DNA of 32,037 bases from an uncultured bacterium (GTDB taxonomy: Bacteria > Planctomycetota > UBA8108 > UBA1146), in the NCBI GenBank assembly GCA_937876125.1, contig CALEHF010000278.1, positions 1 through 32,037 on the forward strand. Reading direction: 5' to 3'. Every line of letters starts with the position of its first letter. The first letter of the stretch is position 1. Shown piece by piece: positions 1 through 8,607 of this stretch. A program made the translations under genes and the position numbers. The notes beneath the pieces were generated by a model that was given only the letters and a program-made list of their open reading frames with translations, was not told the DNA's origin and did no database searches.

Positions 1-1484
1 AGTCGCCCCCACGAGGTGAGCAGTGAAGCGCGCGTAAAGAGGAGCGAGCCGATCGCGGCATTGTCTTCGCCGAACAACTCTTTGGAGCGCTCAACGATCG
101 CGTCGACTCCGGTCTTGTCATCCTGCTGAAAGGGATCGAAGCCGATGTGGAGCTCCTTGAGGAACTCGGTCATCGCCGTCGAGCGCTTGAGTTGACTGCG
201 CGCCTCCACCCAGCCGGTCGTCGCCACGGCGAGACCCGCGGCGACCGTCACGAGGAGGAGCGCAGCGGTCACCACCCACGCGCGGTTGCGACGCACGAAC
301 TTCCGCAATCGATAGGTCGCGCTCGGGGGCACGGCGAGAATCGGTTCGTTCGCGAGGGAGCGACGGATGTCATCGGCGAGCTGACTCGCCGACTCGTAGC
401 GGCGGGTGCGATCCTTCTCGAGCGCCTTCGAGACGATCCACTGCAGATCGCCTCGCAACTCATTCACCAACCGATCGGGCTCAGTGCCGCGGCGCTTCGC
501 CACCGTGGTGCGCTCTGCGCCGAGTGCGGTGAAGCGCTGACTGAGTCCGGGGGGGTCGACGTCGCGGATCATTTGCGACATGCCGGCGATCCCCGCCGTC
601 ATCAGCGCCTGGGCCTCATGGGGAGTTTGCCCCGTCAGAAGCTCGTAGAGGATGGCGCCGAGAGAGTAGACGTCGGAACGGGTATCGACATCGAGGCCCG
701 ACATCTCCGCCTGCTCCGGGCTCATGTACTGAGGCGTGCCCACGAACTGGCGAAACTCGGTGAACAGAGTCTTCTCGGTCAAGCGGTGCGTGGTCGCCTT
801 CGCAATTCCGAAGTCGATCACCTTCGGCACGGCGCGGGTGTCGTGCAGCGTGACCATGATGTTGCTCGGCTTCAGATCGCGGTGGATGATTCCCTTTTGG
901 TGCGCGTGCTGGACCGCCCCGCAGATGTCGATGAACAACTCGAGCCGCTCGCGCACGCTCAAGGCCACCGAGTCGCAGTAGTCGGTGAGCGGGATCCCGC
1001 GGACCAGCTCCATGACGAAGTAAGGGCGCCCCGCCGCGGTCGAACCGGCGTCGAGCACTCGCGCGATACTGGGGTGATCCATCATGGCGAGCGCTTGGCG
1101 CTCCGCTTCGAAGCGGGCGATCACCTGCTTCGTGTCCATGCCGAGCTTGATGATCTTGAGGGCGACGCGGCGGGTGACCGGCTCGGTCTGCTCCGCCATG
1201 TAGACCGACCCAAATCCACCCTCGCCGATCAGTTCGAGCAGCTTGTAGCGATCGATGCGATCCCCCGGCTTGGCGCCGGGGCCCGATGGCGGCGGAGTCT
1301 CGATGGTTTGGTCGGGGGGAGTGGCGACCGTCGCATTGCCGGCCGCGAGAAGATGCTCCTTGAGAAGCTCTTCGACCTGCGCGCGAAGGCCGGGATGGGG
1401 TGCGCACTGAAGATCGATGAATGCGGGACGCTCCCCGGGGGGGAGCGACAGTGCAAGGTCGGCAATCGAACGCGGATCGGTCAT
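1..1484 (-). CDS. Membrane-anchored Ser/Thr protein kinase (C-terminus beyond left edge)
   Basis: A Hanks-type protein kinase that should phosphorylate Ser/Thr of cytoplasmic partners; its targets are unknown. The frame is open from the ATG at 1484-1482 to base 1, giving 494 visible codons. A GGGAGGG ribosome-binding site precedes the ATG. An acidic, Pro-rich leader of about 75 residues is followed by the kinase domain (about 76-360), with the glycine loop GEGGFGSVY near residue 86, VALKIIK with the ATP-binding Lys, HRDLKPSN (His201, Asp203), DFGIAK (Asp224), and SPEQAE with DVYSLG beyond it. One hydrophobic segment (about 400-423) follows, so the missing C-terminus should be extracytoplasmic; in planctomycete relatives it often carries TPR repeats. 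The usual neighbouring ECF sigma factor gene is not seen. The kinase call is near certain; the sensor part cannot be seen. Confidence 0.95.
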   Translation of the reverse strand, partial: MTDPRSIADLALSLPPGERPAFIDLQCAPHPGLRAQVEELLKEHLLAAGNATVATPPDQTIETPPPSGPGAKPGDRIDRYKLLELIGEGGFGSVYMAEQTEPVTRRVALKIIKLGMDTKQVIARFEAERQALAMMDHPSIARVLDAGSTAAGRPYFVMELVRGIPLTDYCDSVALSVRERLELFIDICGAVQHAHQKGIIHRDLKPSNIMVTLHDTRAVPKVIDFGIAKATTHRLTEKTLFTEFRQFVGTPQYMSPEQAEMSGLDVDTRSDVYSLGAILYELLTGQTPHEAQALMTAGIAGMSQMIRDVDPPGLSQRFTALGAERTTVAKRRGTEPDRLVNELRGDLQWIVSKALEKDRTRRYESASQLADDIRRSLANEPILAVPPSATYRLRKFVRRNRAWVVTAALLLVTVAAGLAVATTGWVEARSQLKRSTAMTEFLKELHIGFDPFQQDDKTGVDAIVERSKELFGEDNAAIGSLLFTRASLLTSWGR

Positions 1485-1622
1485 GGGGTCCCTCCCGGAG
1501 CATACGCGAGGGGAAGACGATACCGAGGTCGAGCGGGGAAGGCCATCGGAGGTGCGATTTCGCGAGGGCACGGGGTGGTTGAGGTGGGGAGTTCGGTAAG
1601 AATCGCCAGAAGATATTCAGCC

Positions 1623-2075
1623 TCACTCACTGACGAGCGTTCGACGCGTCTCGAAACCCATTTCGCGCAACTCGACCGTCATGGGGTTCGAAATTCTCGC
1701 CTTCGCCAGCGAGTTTGCCAGGCCCTGGTAGCGAGCGATCTCCGCGACGTCATCACACTCCCCCTGGGGCAGAGTCACAGAGATCTTCCCACCGTCGCGA
1801 CCGCCCTCGAAGACCGCGTAGTCCCGCTCCCCCCTGAAGTAGCCAATCTCGATGAGCGCGTCCCCCACGATCTTCGTTTGTCTTCTGGGCGCATCCATCG
1901 ATTCGATCGTATCGTTCCCGAACCTCGTCACCTCGTGGGAATGGTGATGTCGCAGGAGAAGGCCGAAGCCAATGCCACAGCCGATCAAGACGACGCAGAA
2001 ATTCAGTGCGATGTCCTTCCAGCCGAAGGTGACTTGGCTTGAAATTTCTCGATGGTGCTCGGGCCCGCTCTCCAT
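1623..2075 (-). CDS. Small single-pass membrane protein, function unknown
   Basis: I do not recognise this 150-residue protein. It starts at an ATG (2075-2073) preceded by a weak purine-rich stretch (AGAGAAAAAAG). A longer reading to 2162 is open but starts in low-quality N-terminal sequence, so the start is uncertain. Residues about 20-40 (ALNFCVVLIGCGIGFGLLL) form one hydrophobic segment, followed by a His-rich turn and a soluble domain of about 105 residues with no obvious catalytic motif. It lies 138 bases upstream of the kinase gene on the same strand, so the two could be cotranscribed. The base pattern suits coding on this strand better than the long antisense frame here, but the evidence is modest. 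Confidence 0.5.
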   Translation of the reverse strand: MESGPEHHREISSQVTFGWKDIALNFCVVLIGCGIGFGLLLRHHHSHEVTRFGNDTIESMDAPRRQTKIVGDALIEIGYFRGERDYAVFEGGRDGGKISVTLPQGECDDVAEIARYQGLANSLAKARISNPMTVELREMGFETRRTLVSE

Positions 2076-2341
2076 GCGCTTTTTTCTCTGAATAGGATTT
2101 CCGAACGAAGAAAAATCGGGGACCGAAACGCGGCAACCCGCTACCGCTCCGCTTCCTCCCACAGAGGCGGTCCTTCAGACGATCTTCTCGATCCACGCTC
2201 CCCCGTCAATCCGCACGGTCGTCCAGCCTGAGTGAACTTCCGAAAAACACCTCAAGCTCCCCCACCCTCGTCCGATGAGATCTATGGACCCTCGATCTAC
2301 GGGGGCTCTCAGCACATCTCGGCGAACCGATCGGAGGGGAC

Positions 2342-3073
2342 ATGCTCGAAGTACTCGCGGCGGATGCCGCCGGCGCCGCTACCGGCATCCAGGAATCTGT
2401 GCTCGATGCGATCCGAAACAGCCTGACCCAGAGCGAGCAGCGCGATCTCCCCGCCATCATCCTGAACCTCACGCTCGCCGCCGGGCTGTCGTGGTTGCTC
2501 GGGGTCATGTACGTCAGGTGCGGGCGATCGATGTCGAACCGCCGCGCGTTCGCCGCGAACTTCGTTCTCGTGACAGTCGCCACCATGGTGATCATCACGA
2601 TCGTCAAGAGCTCCCTCGCGCTCTCCCTCGGCCTGGTCGGGGCGCTGTCGATCGTGCGCTATCGCACCGCGATCAAAGAGCCGGAAGAGCTGTCGTTCCT
2701 GTTGCTCGCGATCACCATCGGCCTCGGCTTCGGCGCTCAGCAGCCGAAAACGACGATCGCGTCGTTTGCGGTGATCGCCGTGATCATCGGAATACGGAGC
2801 ATCTTCCTCGCGAAGAAAGAAAACCAGCACCTCAACTTGATCGTCACCGCCGGGCAGTCGCTCGGACTCACGGTGGAGTCGATCTGCGCAGTCGTCGGAA
2901 AGCACTGCTCGCAGCTGCACATGCGTCGCTTCGATCAGAACTCAGAGAACCTCGAAATCACGTTCTTGGTCGGCATTCGGAGCTTCGCTGACTTCGAGGC
3001 ATGCCGACGCGGTCTGACCGATCTGCACTCAGAGATCGGAATCTCCTACCTCGATCCCCAGAGCTACCTCTGA
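2342..3073 (+). CDS. DUF4956 family membrane protein
   Basis: A 243-residue integral membrane protein. A GGAGGGG ribosome-binding site lies five bases before the ATG. After an amphipathic N-terminus there are about four hydrophobic segments (near residues 40-58, 73-90, 118-131 and 138-155). Between the second and third lies the charged loop GALSIVRYRTAIKEPEEL, the kind of conserved loop I associate with DUF4956. A soluble domain of about 85 residues completes the protein. The TGA overlaps the ATG of the CotH-type kinase gene (TGATG), so translation is probably coupled. DUF4956 genes commonly sit beside VTC-domain and CotH genes, as here. The biochemical role is unknown; a transporter or membrane scaffold for the two partner enzymes is inference. 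Confidence 0.88.
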   Translation: MLEVLAADAAGAATGIQESVLDAIRNSLTQSEQRDLPAIILNLTLAAGLSWLLGVMYVRCGRSMSNRRAFAANFVLVTVATMVIITIVKSSLALSLGLVGALSIVRYRTAIKEPEELSFLLLAITIGLGFGAQQPKTTIASFAVIAVIIGIRSIFLAKKENQHLNLIVTAGQSLGLTVESICAVVGKHCSQLHMRRFDQNSENLEITFLVGIRSFADFEACRRGLTDLHSEIGISYLDPQSYL

Positions 3074-5661
3074 TGTTGCAGCTCCCCACGGAGAGCCGGA
3101 CGGAGCGAACGCGCCACTTCACGCTGCGCGTGCGGAAGCGCACGCTCTGGCTCGGCCTTCTGCTCGGCCCGATCGCCGCGGCGGTCCTGTTCGCCCAGGT
3201 CGCCCAAGTCGATTTTCGCGACCAGCGCGCGGTCTACTTCAAAGTGCAGCAGGCCCAGGAGTCGGCGGGGCAACTGGTCCACGACATCACACACCTCCGT
3301 ACGAAGCTGCGCGCATCGTGGGGCGCGAAGCCGGACCGCTTGGTGCTCGACGTGAAGTCCAAGCACTGGCAGCAGGTCGTCGACAAGCGGAACGCCGCCC
3401 TCGATCGCGGGCTCTTGTTCACGGATTCAGAAGACTTCGTCCCCGCGCAGTTCGGCGACGGCACGAGCGTCGTCGACGCGAAGATTCGCCTCAAGGGGGA
3501 CCTGCTCGACCACCTGAAGCACCCCGACCGCTGGTCGTTCCGCGTCAAGATTCGCGGCGACCACGCCTACCACGGGATGCGCCGCTTCTCCCTGCAACCG
3601 CCGGCCACCCGCAACTACCTGAACGAGTGGGTGCTCCATCGAATGGTCAAAGACGAGGGGTTGATCGGGCTGCGCTACGATTTCGTTCAGTTGACCTTGA
3701 ACGGGAACGACCTCGGGGTGTACGCCCTGGAAGAGCACTTCGCCAAGCAGGTGATCGAATCGAATCAGCGCCGCGAAGGACCGATCGTGCGCTTCGAAGA
3801 GACCACGCTGTGGGGAGTCCACCAACTCGATCCCGAAGACGCGTACTACTCCGCCCCGATCACCGGCTTCGAGTTGAAGTCTGCGCTCGAGGATCCGGTG
3901 GGTCGCGGTCTCTTTCAGCTCGCCGCGGCGCAACTGCGCGGCTTGCGCGATGGCACGAAACCGCTCGATGAAGTGTTCGACCTCGCCGCGGTCGCCCACT
4001 ACTTCGCGATCTGCGACCTGCTCGGGGCGCAGCACGGGATCTCGTACAACAACCTGCGCTTCTACTTCGACCCGGTCGATGCGCTCTTCGAGCCGGTCGC
4101 TTACGACGGGATTGCCGGGGACCGGATCGCGGCCCCCGCCGAGGCGCGCGCCAATGCGCTCGGGATCGACGGTCAAGCCTTTCTGCGCGTGTTCTTCGCG
4201 GATCCGAGCTTCTGTGCGCACTACCACCGGAGCCTCGCGCGGGTGACCGAGGAGAGTTTCCTCGGCGACTTCCTCGAGCGCTGGGCCACCGACATCGAGC
4301 GCCACCAGCAGGTCATCCGCAGTCAGTATCCGCAGGTGCGTCTCGACACCCAGGTGTTCGCCGACAACCGCCAAGTGATCGAGCGGTTTCTCGCACAGAG
4401 CCCCGACCTCGCCATCTACCCCCACGCGGTGGGAACGCTCGACATTGTCAACTTGGAGCCTCGGATGATGTCCTTGACCGGGGTGATCACGGAGACCGGC
4501 GCCGTCGTCCCCATCGATCCCCCGCTGTCGATTCCCCCGTTCCGATCGGGGGCGCCGACGCGCGCGATCACGATCGCACTCCCTGCGCTGGTCGATCCTG
4601 ACAGCACGATGACAAGTGTGCGCACCGAGCCGATCGGGCTCGATCGGCCGCGCGACGTGCCCGTCAGTGATTTCCCTCTCTACCAAGAGTTCACGACGAT
4701 TCCGCGGGTGTCGACAGCGCGCTCGTTCCCGTGGATCGAAACGATCGAGCGCGAGACCGTCACGCACTTCGTCGTTCCGGCGGGCACCTGGCGGCTCGAC
4801 CGCGACCTCGTCCTCCTCGCGACCGAGCGATTGATCCTCGCCGCAGGCGCACAGATCGACTTGGTCGAAGGCGCTCAAATCATCAGCTACGGGGGCATCA
4901 CCGCCGCGGGGACCGCGGAGCAACCGATCCGGGTGACCTCGAGCGACGGCCGCGGCCTCGGCCTCTTCGTCACCGGTTCCCCGCTTCCGTCGCAACTCCG
5001 CTACGTCACGTTCGAGAACCTCTCGCACCCTCGCGCAGGGGTGTGGGCGGTCACCGGGGCGGTCACGTTCCATGAGTCGGAAGTCGCCTTCGATCACTGC
5101 AACTTCATCGCGAACCGCAGTGAGGACGCTCTCAACATCATCCGCAGCGAGTTCTCCATCGGGCATTGCACATTCAAGGAGACGTACTCAGACGCTCTCG
5201 ACTGCGACTTCGCCGAGGGCGTGATCTCCCATAGCGCGTTCCTCGATTCGGGGAACGATGCGATCGACACCTCCGGGTCGTCGGTGCGCGTCGAGCACGT
5301 GTTCATCCGCGGCGCCGGGGACAAGGGACTCAGCGCGGGGGAGGGGAGCGACCTCTCGAGTTCTGATACCACGATCGAGGGGGTCGAGATCGCGGTCGCG
5401 AGCAAGGATGACTCGCGGATCGTAATGACCAACCTGGTGATCTCCGAGGCGCGCCTCGGGTTCGCGGTCTACAACAAGAAGCCGGAGTACGGTCCCGGGC
5501 GCGTCGATGCGCACTTCTCACCATCCCACACCGGCGGCCACCCCACCTTCCTCCTCGAGGACGATTCTACTTTGAATCTCGATGGTGAGCCCCAGGCGCC
5601 CAATCAAAGAAACGTCGTCGACGACCTATACGGAGAGAAGTATGGGAAGAGCTCTGAGTAA
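3073..5661 (+). CDS. CotH-type kinase with C-terminal parallel beta-helix
   Basis: An 862-residue protein anchored by one N-terminal hydrophobic segment (about 25-45) with a basic cytoplasmic side, so the bulk is probably extracytoplasmic. Residues about 80-420 look like the CotH fold, a secreted kinase-like family that includes spore-coat CotH: RLKGD, RVKIRGDHAYHGMRRFSL, NEWVLHRMVKDEGL, VQLTLNGNDLGVYALEEHF, NNLRFYFDP and EPVAYDG. Residues about 560-830 form short repeated strands rich in Asn, Ser, Asp and small hydrophobics (for example DALNIIRSEFSIGHCTF and NDAIDTSGSS), typical of a right-handed parallel beta-helix. The ATG at 3073 is preferred over an in-frame upstream ATG at 3001 because it overlaps the DUF4956 stop and leaves a normal anchor. 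The gene overlaps the VTC gene by 20 bases. The substrate is unknown; other atypical kinases of this fold do AMPylation or glutamylation. Confidence 0.88.
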   Translation: MLQLPTESRTERTRHFTLRVRKRTLWLGLLLGPIAAAVLFAQVAQVDFRDQRAVYFKVQQAQESAGQLVHDITHLRTKLRASWGAKPDRLVLDVKSKHWQQVVDKRNAALDRGLLFTDSEDFVPAQFGDGTSVVDAKIRLKGDLLDHLKHPDRWSFRVKIRGDHAYHGMRRFSLQPPATRNYLNEWVLHRMVKDEGLIGLRYDFVQLTLNGNDLGVYALEEHFAKQVIESNQRREGPIVRFEETTLWGVHQLDPEDAYYSAPITGFELKSALEDPVGRGLFQLAAAQLRGLRDGTKPLDEVFDLAAVAHYFAICDLLGAQHGISYNNLRFYFDPVDALFEPVAYDGIAGDRIAAPAEARANALGIDGQAFLRVFFADPSFCAHYHRSLARVTEESFLGDFLERWATDIERHQQVIRSQYPQVRLDTQVFADNRQVIERFLAQSPDLAIYPHAVGTLDIVNLEPRMMSLTGVITETGAVVPIDPPLSIPPFRSGAPTRAITIALPALVDPDSTMTSVRTEPIGLDRPRDVPVSDFPLYQEFTTIPRVSTARSFPWIETIERETVTHFVVPAGTWRLDRDLVLLATERLILAAGAQIDLVEGAQIISYGGITAAGTAEQPIRVTSSDGRGLGLFVTGSPLPSQLRYVTFENLSHPRAGVWAVTGAVTFHESEVAFDHCNFIANRSEDALNIIRSEFSIGHCTFKETYSDALDCDFAEGVISHSAFLDSGNDAIDTSGSSVRVEHVFIRGAGDKGLSAGEGSDLSSSDTTIEGVEIAVASKDDSRIVMTNLVISEARLGFAVYNKKPEYGPGRVDAHFSPSHTGGHPTFLLEDDSTLNLDGEPQAPNQRNVVDDLYGEKYGKSSE

Positions 5662-6460
5662 ACTGGGGCTGTTCGGGCGGGGGGCGCTGGCTCGCCTCGC
5701 GCTCCATCCCCCTCCGCCGGCGCGGCGGTCGGCGGTCCCGTCGGCGCTCGCCGTCTCTCGCGGCGGAGTGTGGCAAGAGCCTGAGTACCGGTACGAGCGT
5801 AAGTTCGCCACCCACAGCGATCCGCGCGAAGTCGCGACGGTGATTCGCACTCACCCCGGGCACTTCCGCGAAGTGTTCGCGGCGCGTCAGATCAACAACA
5901 TCTACCTCGACTCGATCGATCGACGCGCATTCCACGACAACGTGATCGGCCTCGATCGCCGCCAAAAGACCCGGATCCGTTGGTACGGCGAGCGGTTCGG
6001 TACTCCCGACAGGATGACCCTCGAAGTGAAGAAGCGGGTCAGTCTGGTGGGAACGAAGGAGAGCTACGCGCTCGAGCCGTTCGAGTTTTCTCGGGGGTTC
6101 TCCATCGGGGACCTCGAACGCGCGCTCGAGCGGAGCACCCTACCACCTGAGATCCGGATCGATCTCGCCGAGAAAGAGCTCGCGCTCCTGAACAGCTACC
6201 AGAGGCGCTACTTCGTCTCGCGCGACGGGCGCTATCGGGTGACGATCGATGGGAACCTCGAGTTCTGGCGCCTCTCCCAACACGACAATCGGGTGCTCGG
6301 GCGCTACACGGAGCCGGGTGCGATCGTGGTCGAACTGAAGTACGACGCCAACCTCGATGACGAGGCGCACACTCTCTCGAAGCTGTTCCCGTTCCGGCTC
6401 AGTCGCAACTCGAAGTACGTGGCGGGAATCCTCGCGACGTCGAGCGGGGTGTTTTCGTAG
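5642..6460 (+). CDS. VTC-domain (polyphosphate polymerase-like) protein
   Basis: A 272-residue protein of the VTC tunnel family; in yeast Vtc4 this domain makes polyphosphate from ATP. Expected basic and acidic tunnel residues are visible in order: YERKF near residue 50, KTRIRWYG near 115, TLEVKKR near 125, YQRRYF near 185, YRVTID near 200, VVELKYD near 228 and SKYV near 260. The ATG at 5642 has a GGAGAGAAG ribosome-binding site and overlaps the CotH-type gene by 20 bases; an upstream in-frame start at 5582 lacks one. No SPX domain and no clear membrane segment is present. Apparent retention of the tunnel residues suggests an active nucleotide-using polymerase, but the product need not be polyphosphate. 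The CotH and DUF4956 partners suggest work at the membrane. Confidence 0.9.
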   Translation: MGRALSKLGLFGRGALARLALHPPPPARRSAVPSALAVSRGGVWQEPEYRYERKFATHSDPREVATVIRTHPGHFREVFAARQINNIYLDSIDRRAFHDNVIGLDRRQKTRIRWYGERFGTPDRMTLEVKKRVSLVGTKESYALEPFEFSRGFSIGDLERALERSTLPPEIRIDLAEKELALLNSYQRRYFVSRDGRYRVTIDGNLEFWRLSQHDNRVLGRYTEPGAIVVELKYDANLDDEAHTLSKLFPFRLSRNSKYVAGILATSSGVFS

Positions 6461-6475
6461 GAAGCGCGCGGGGCT

Positions 6476-8419
6476 TTACTCCCCTTCCACTCGCGCCGCC
6501 GCTCGCACCAGCACCCCCGCCCTCCCCACACCTCCGAGATGAGGCGGGAAGCCCTCGAGGGTGAGCGGTGCTTCTGGGGCGAGCCACTTCCGCCCGCCGT
6601 GGAACCAGAGGTGCTGCGCCCCCGCGGTATCGATGGCAACCACTTGGTTCTCGACGTTCTTGCCGAGGGCCACGAAGCGCACTCCCTCGGGTGGCCCCAT
6701 CTCCGTCCCCTCGAGCTTGTCGCCAGCCACCGATGCGAGATAAACCGAACCGTCCTTTGCCACCAGTCGCACCCTCCCTTTACCCGAGCCGCGATGGAAC
6801 GCGCAGATGTGTCGAAAGCGCGGCACGACGTCGGTTTCCTCGAACGCAGGGAGCGCCGCACCCCGTGTGCTCTTTCCTACCCGCGATACCGTTCCATCTG
6901 CGTAGAGCGCATAGACGAGCCGATCGGCCTCGACGATCTGCACCACCTCCCCCAGAGAGTCTTGGGGGAACATCGCCGTGCCGATCACCCTCTCTCCATC
7001 GCTCCCTTCGCCGACGATGCGGTTCCCATACTTCGCACCGAGCTCGCGCACGTTCGTGATCTCGATCGGCGGCTCCCCTTCGGGAGGGGTCGGCACGATG
7101 AAGGTGTCGGTCGGCTGCAGGAGTCCGCGCACGATCACCGGGGGGGTTCCCGGCAGCGGCCGCAGTGTGTCGAGTGAGCGCTCCATCGCACGCGGCGAGC
7201 TCCCTGCGATCAGACCCTCGACCAGAGCCGTGAGCCGCGGCGGGAGGTCGTTGAAGTAGGTGCTATCGGCAGTCCCGATGAAACCCGCCGAGCCAGGGCG
7301 CGTCGCGTACTCATCATCGAGGCGTTCTCGGATCGGGCGACAGTAGCGCTCGTAACTCTCGCAGCTTTGGAGAACGAAAATTTGATAAGGCTTCTCCTTG
7401 AGTCCATAGCACTTCTTCGTCAGATCGGAGCCGCATGCGATGTCAAAACGCGACCACGCATCGTGGGATTCTGAGATGCAGTACGCGCTGCCGCGATTCG
7501 AATGACCGTGATAGAGCACGACGTCGGCATTCGCGAGCCCCTCGACGAAGTTCGCGACCGCGTGGCGGATGTGGGGAAAGAGTCGCGCACCTCCGGTGAG
7601 ACGAGCGCGCACTCTCACGCGGCGACCGAGGATCCGCGCGTTGCGCTCGCAATCGATCGAAGCGCCACCGCCGCTCCCGACATTCCCGCTCCCGACATCC
7701 CTGAAGCCCATCTCTAAGAGAGCTCCATGGAGCGACTCGAGAAGCTCGCGGGAGCGATACTCCTCAGACTTTCGGTCATAGGCGTTCCCGACCACGATCG
7801 TGAAATCGAGGTAGCCGTCTTCGATCAAGGCCGCGTGGTAATCACGATAGTCACCGTAGTTGGGAAGAAGAGCGGCCGGAGTGCGGAGAGGGACTCGAGC
7901 CAAGACTCGCACGCGACGCGCGATCTGTTCCTCGACGTGCAAAAGGTCGGCGGGCCCGAGGCGAAGCTCGATGCGCTTCAAGAACTTTCGGAAGTAGTAG
8001 GGAGGCGGTTCGTCCCCCCGCGTCCGTCGCCACTCCTCGAGCACTAACTGCAAGATGCGCGCGCTGGCATCCTTCTGTGCGCTCGTGGCATCCCCAGCGG
8101 CGAGGTCCTCCACCCGCTCCGCGGCCAAGAAGCGCGTGAGAAACTTTCCCGACCGCCGGTCGAACTCTGAACCCAGATCCCCGCTCCATGGTGCGGAGGC
8201 GGCGCCTCCCTCGCTGCCGGTCTCGCGGAAAATCTCCTCGATCCCCTCGCGGTGGGGATATCCCCAGAGCTGGGCGCCGTCGGCATCGGTACCGAGATCG
8301 CGGAACCAGGAGCCTCCGATGAACGAGCGGACTCCGAGGGTCGGCTCGGCAGCATCCAGTGGGGACGCGACAACCGAGAGCAGCAGACTGAGCCATAACA
8401 GTGTGAGAACTCGGGCCAT
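6476..8419 (-). CDS. Secreted clan CD (caspase/gingipain-like) cysteine peptidase-like protein
   Basis: A 647-residue exported protein. The ATG at 8419 follows a strong GGAGGAGG site and opens a signal peptide (ARVLTLLWLSLLLSVVASPLDAA). Residues about 195-420 look like a caspase-haemoglobinase fold: a strand DFTIVVGNAYD, then DVVLYHGHSNRG with His304-Gly305, and IFVLQSCESY with Cys353, spaced as the catalytic His and Cys of clan CD peptidases. Several extra cysteines (CISES, DIACGSD, KKCYG, RYC) could form disulfides in this exported protein. The last 200 residues repeat short strand motifs (YALYADGTVSRVG, VRLVAKDGSVYLASV, VVAIDTAGAQHLWFHG), suggesting a beta-propeller-like module. It ends 15 bases from the convergent VTC gene. 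Peptidase activity and specificity are inferred. Confidence 0.72.
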   Translation of the reverse strand: MARVLTLLWLSLLLSVVASPLDAAEPTLGVRSFIGGSWFRDLGTDADGAQLWGYPHREGIEEIFRETGSEGGAASAPWSGDLGSEFDRRSGKFLTRFLAAERVEDLAAGDATSAQKDASARILQLVLEEWRRTRGDEPPPYYFRKFLKRIELRLGPADLLHVEEQIARRVRVLARVPLRTPAALLPNYGDYRDYHAALIEDGYLDFTIVVGNAYDRKSEEYRSRELLESLHGALLEMGFRDVGSGNVGSGGGASIDCERNARILGRRVRVRARLTGGARLFPHIRHAVANFVEGLANADVVLYHGHSNRGSAYCISESHDAWSRFDIACGSDLTKKCYGLKEKPYQIFVLQSCESYERYCRPIRERLDDEYATRPGSAGFIGTADSTYFNDLPPRLTALVEGLIAGSSPRAMERSLDTLRPLPGTPPVIVRGLLQPTDTFIVPTPPEGEPPIEITNVRELGAKYGNRIVGEGSDGERVIGTAMFPQDSLGEVVQIVEADRLVYALYADGTVSRVGKSTRGAALPAFEETDVVPRFRHICAFHRGSGKGRVRLVAKDGSVYLASVAGDKLEGTEMGPPEGVRFVALGKNVENQVVAIDTAGAQHLWFHGGRKWLAPEAPLTLEGFPPHLGGVGRAGVLVRAAARVEGE

Positions 8420-8500
8420 CACGCCTCCTCCGGGGTGAGAACGCGCCGGCAGGGGGGCCGGTTCGGATCCCATCGAGATTGCGCCCGGCCCGAGGAGCCC

Positions 8501-8542
8501 GTCATTGCAGAGCCGTCATTGCAGAGCCGTCATTGCAGAGCT
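8501..8542. repeat. Three tandem 14-base repeats in a divergent promoter region
   Basis: The unit GTCATTGCAGAGCC occurs three times head to tail (8501-8514, 8515-8528, 8529-8542), the last copy ending in T. It lies between the divergent peptidase-like gene and the persulfide dioxygenase gene, 66 bases before the latter's ATG. It could be a set of regulator sites, one face of the helix being shifted each copy, or merely a slippage product. Confidence 0.85.
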
Positions 8543-8607
8543 GAGATCGATCGGAGATGCTAGAAGCCCCTCACAGCCTCCTCTCGAGGGACGGAACAGG
8601 AATCGCA

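Noticed and set aside
147..2042. 631-codon open frame on the plus strand
   Set aside because: It is antisense to the kinase, whose motifs are unmistakable on the minus strand; its Arg/His-rich product resembles no family. Such shadows are common in GC-rich DNA.
3427..5166. 579-codon open frame on the minus strand
   Set aside because: Antisense to the CotH-type kinase gene; low-complexity Arg/Asp/Val sequence without motifs.
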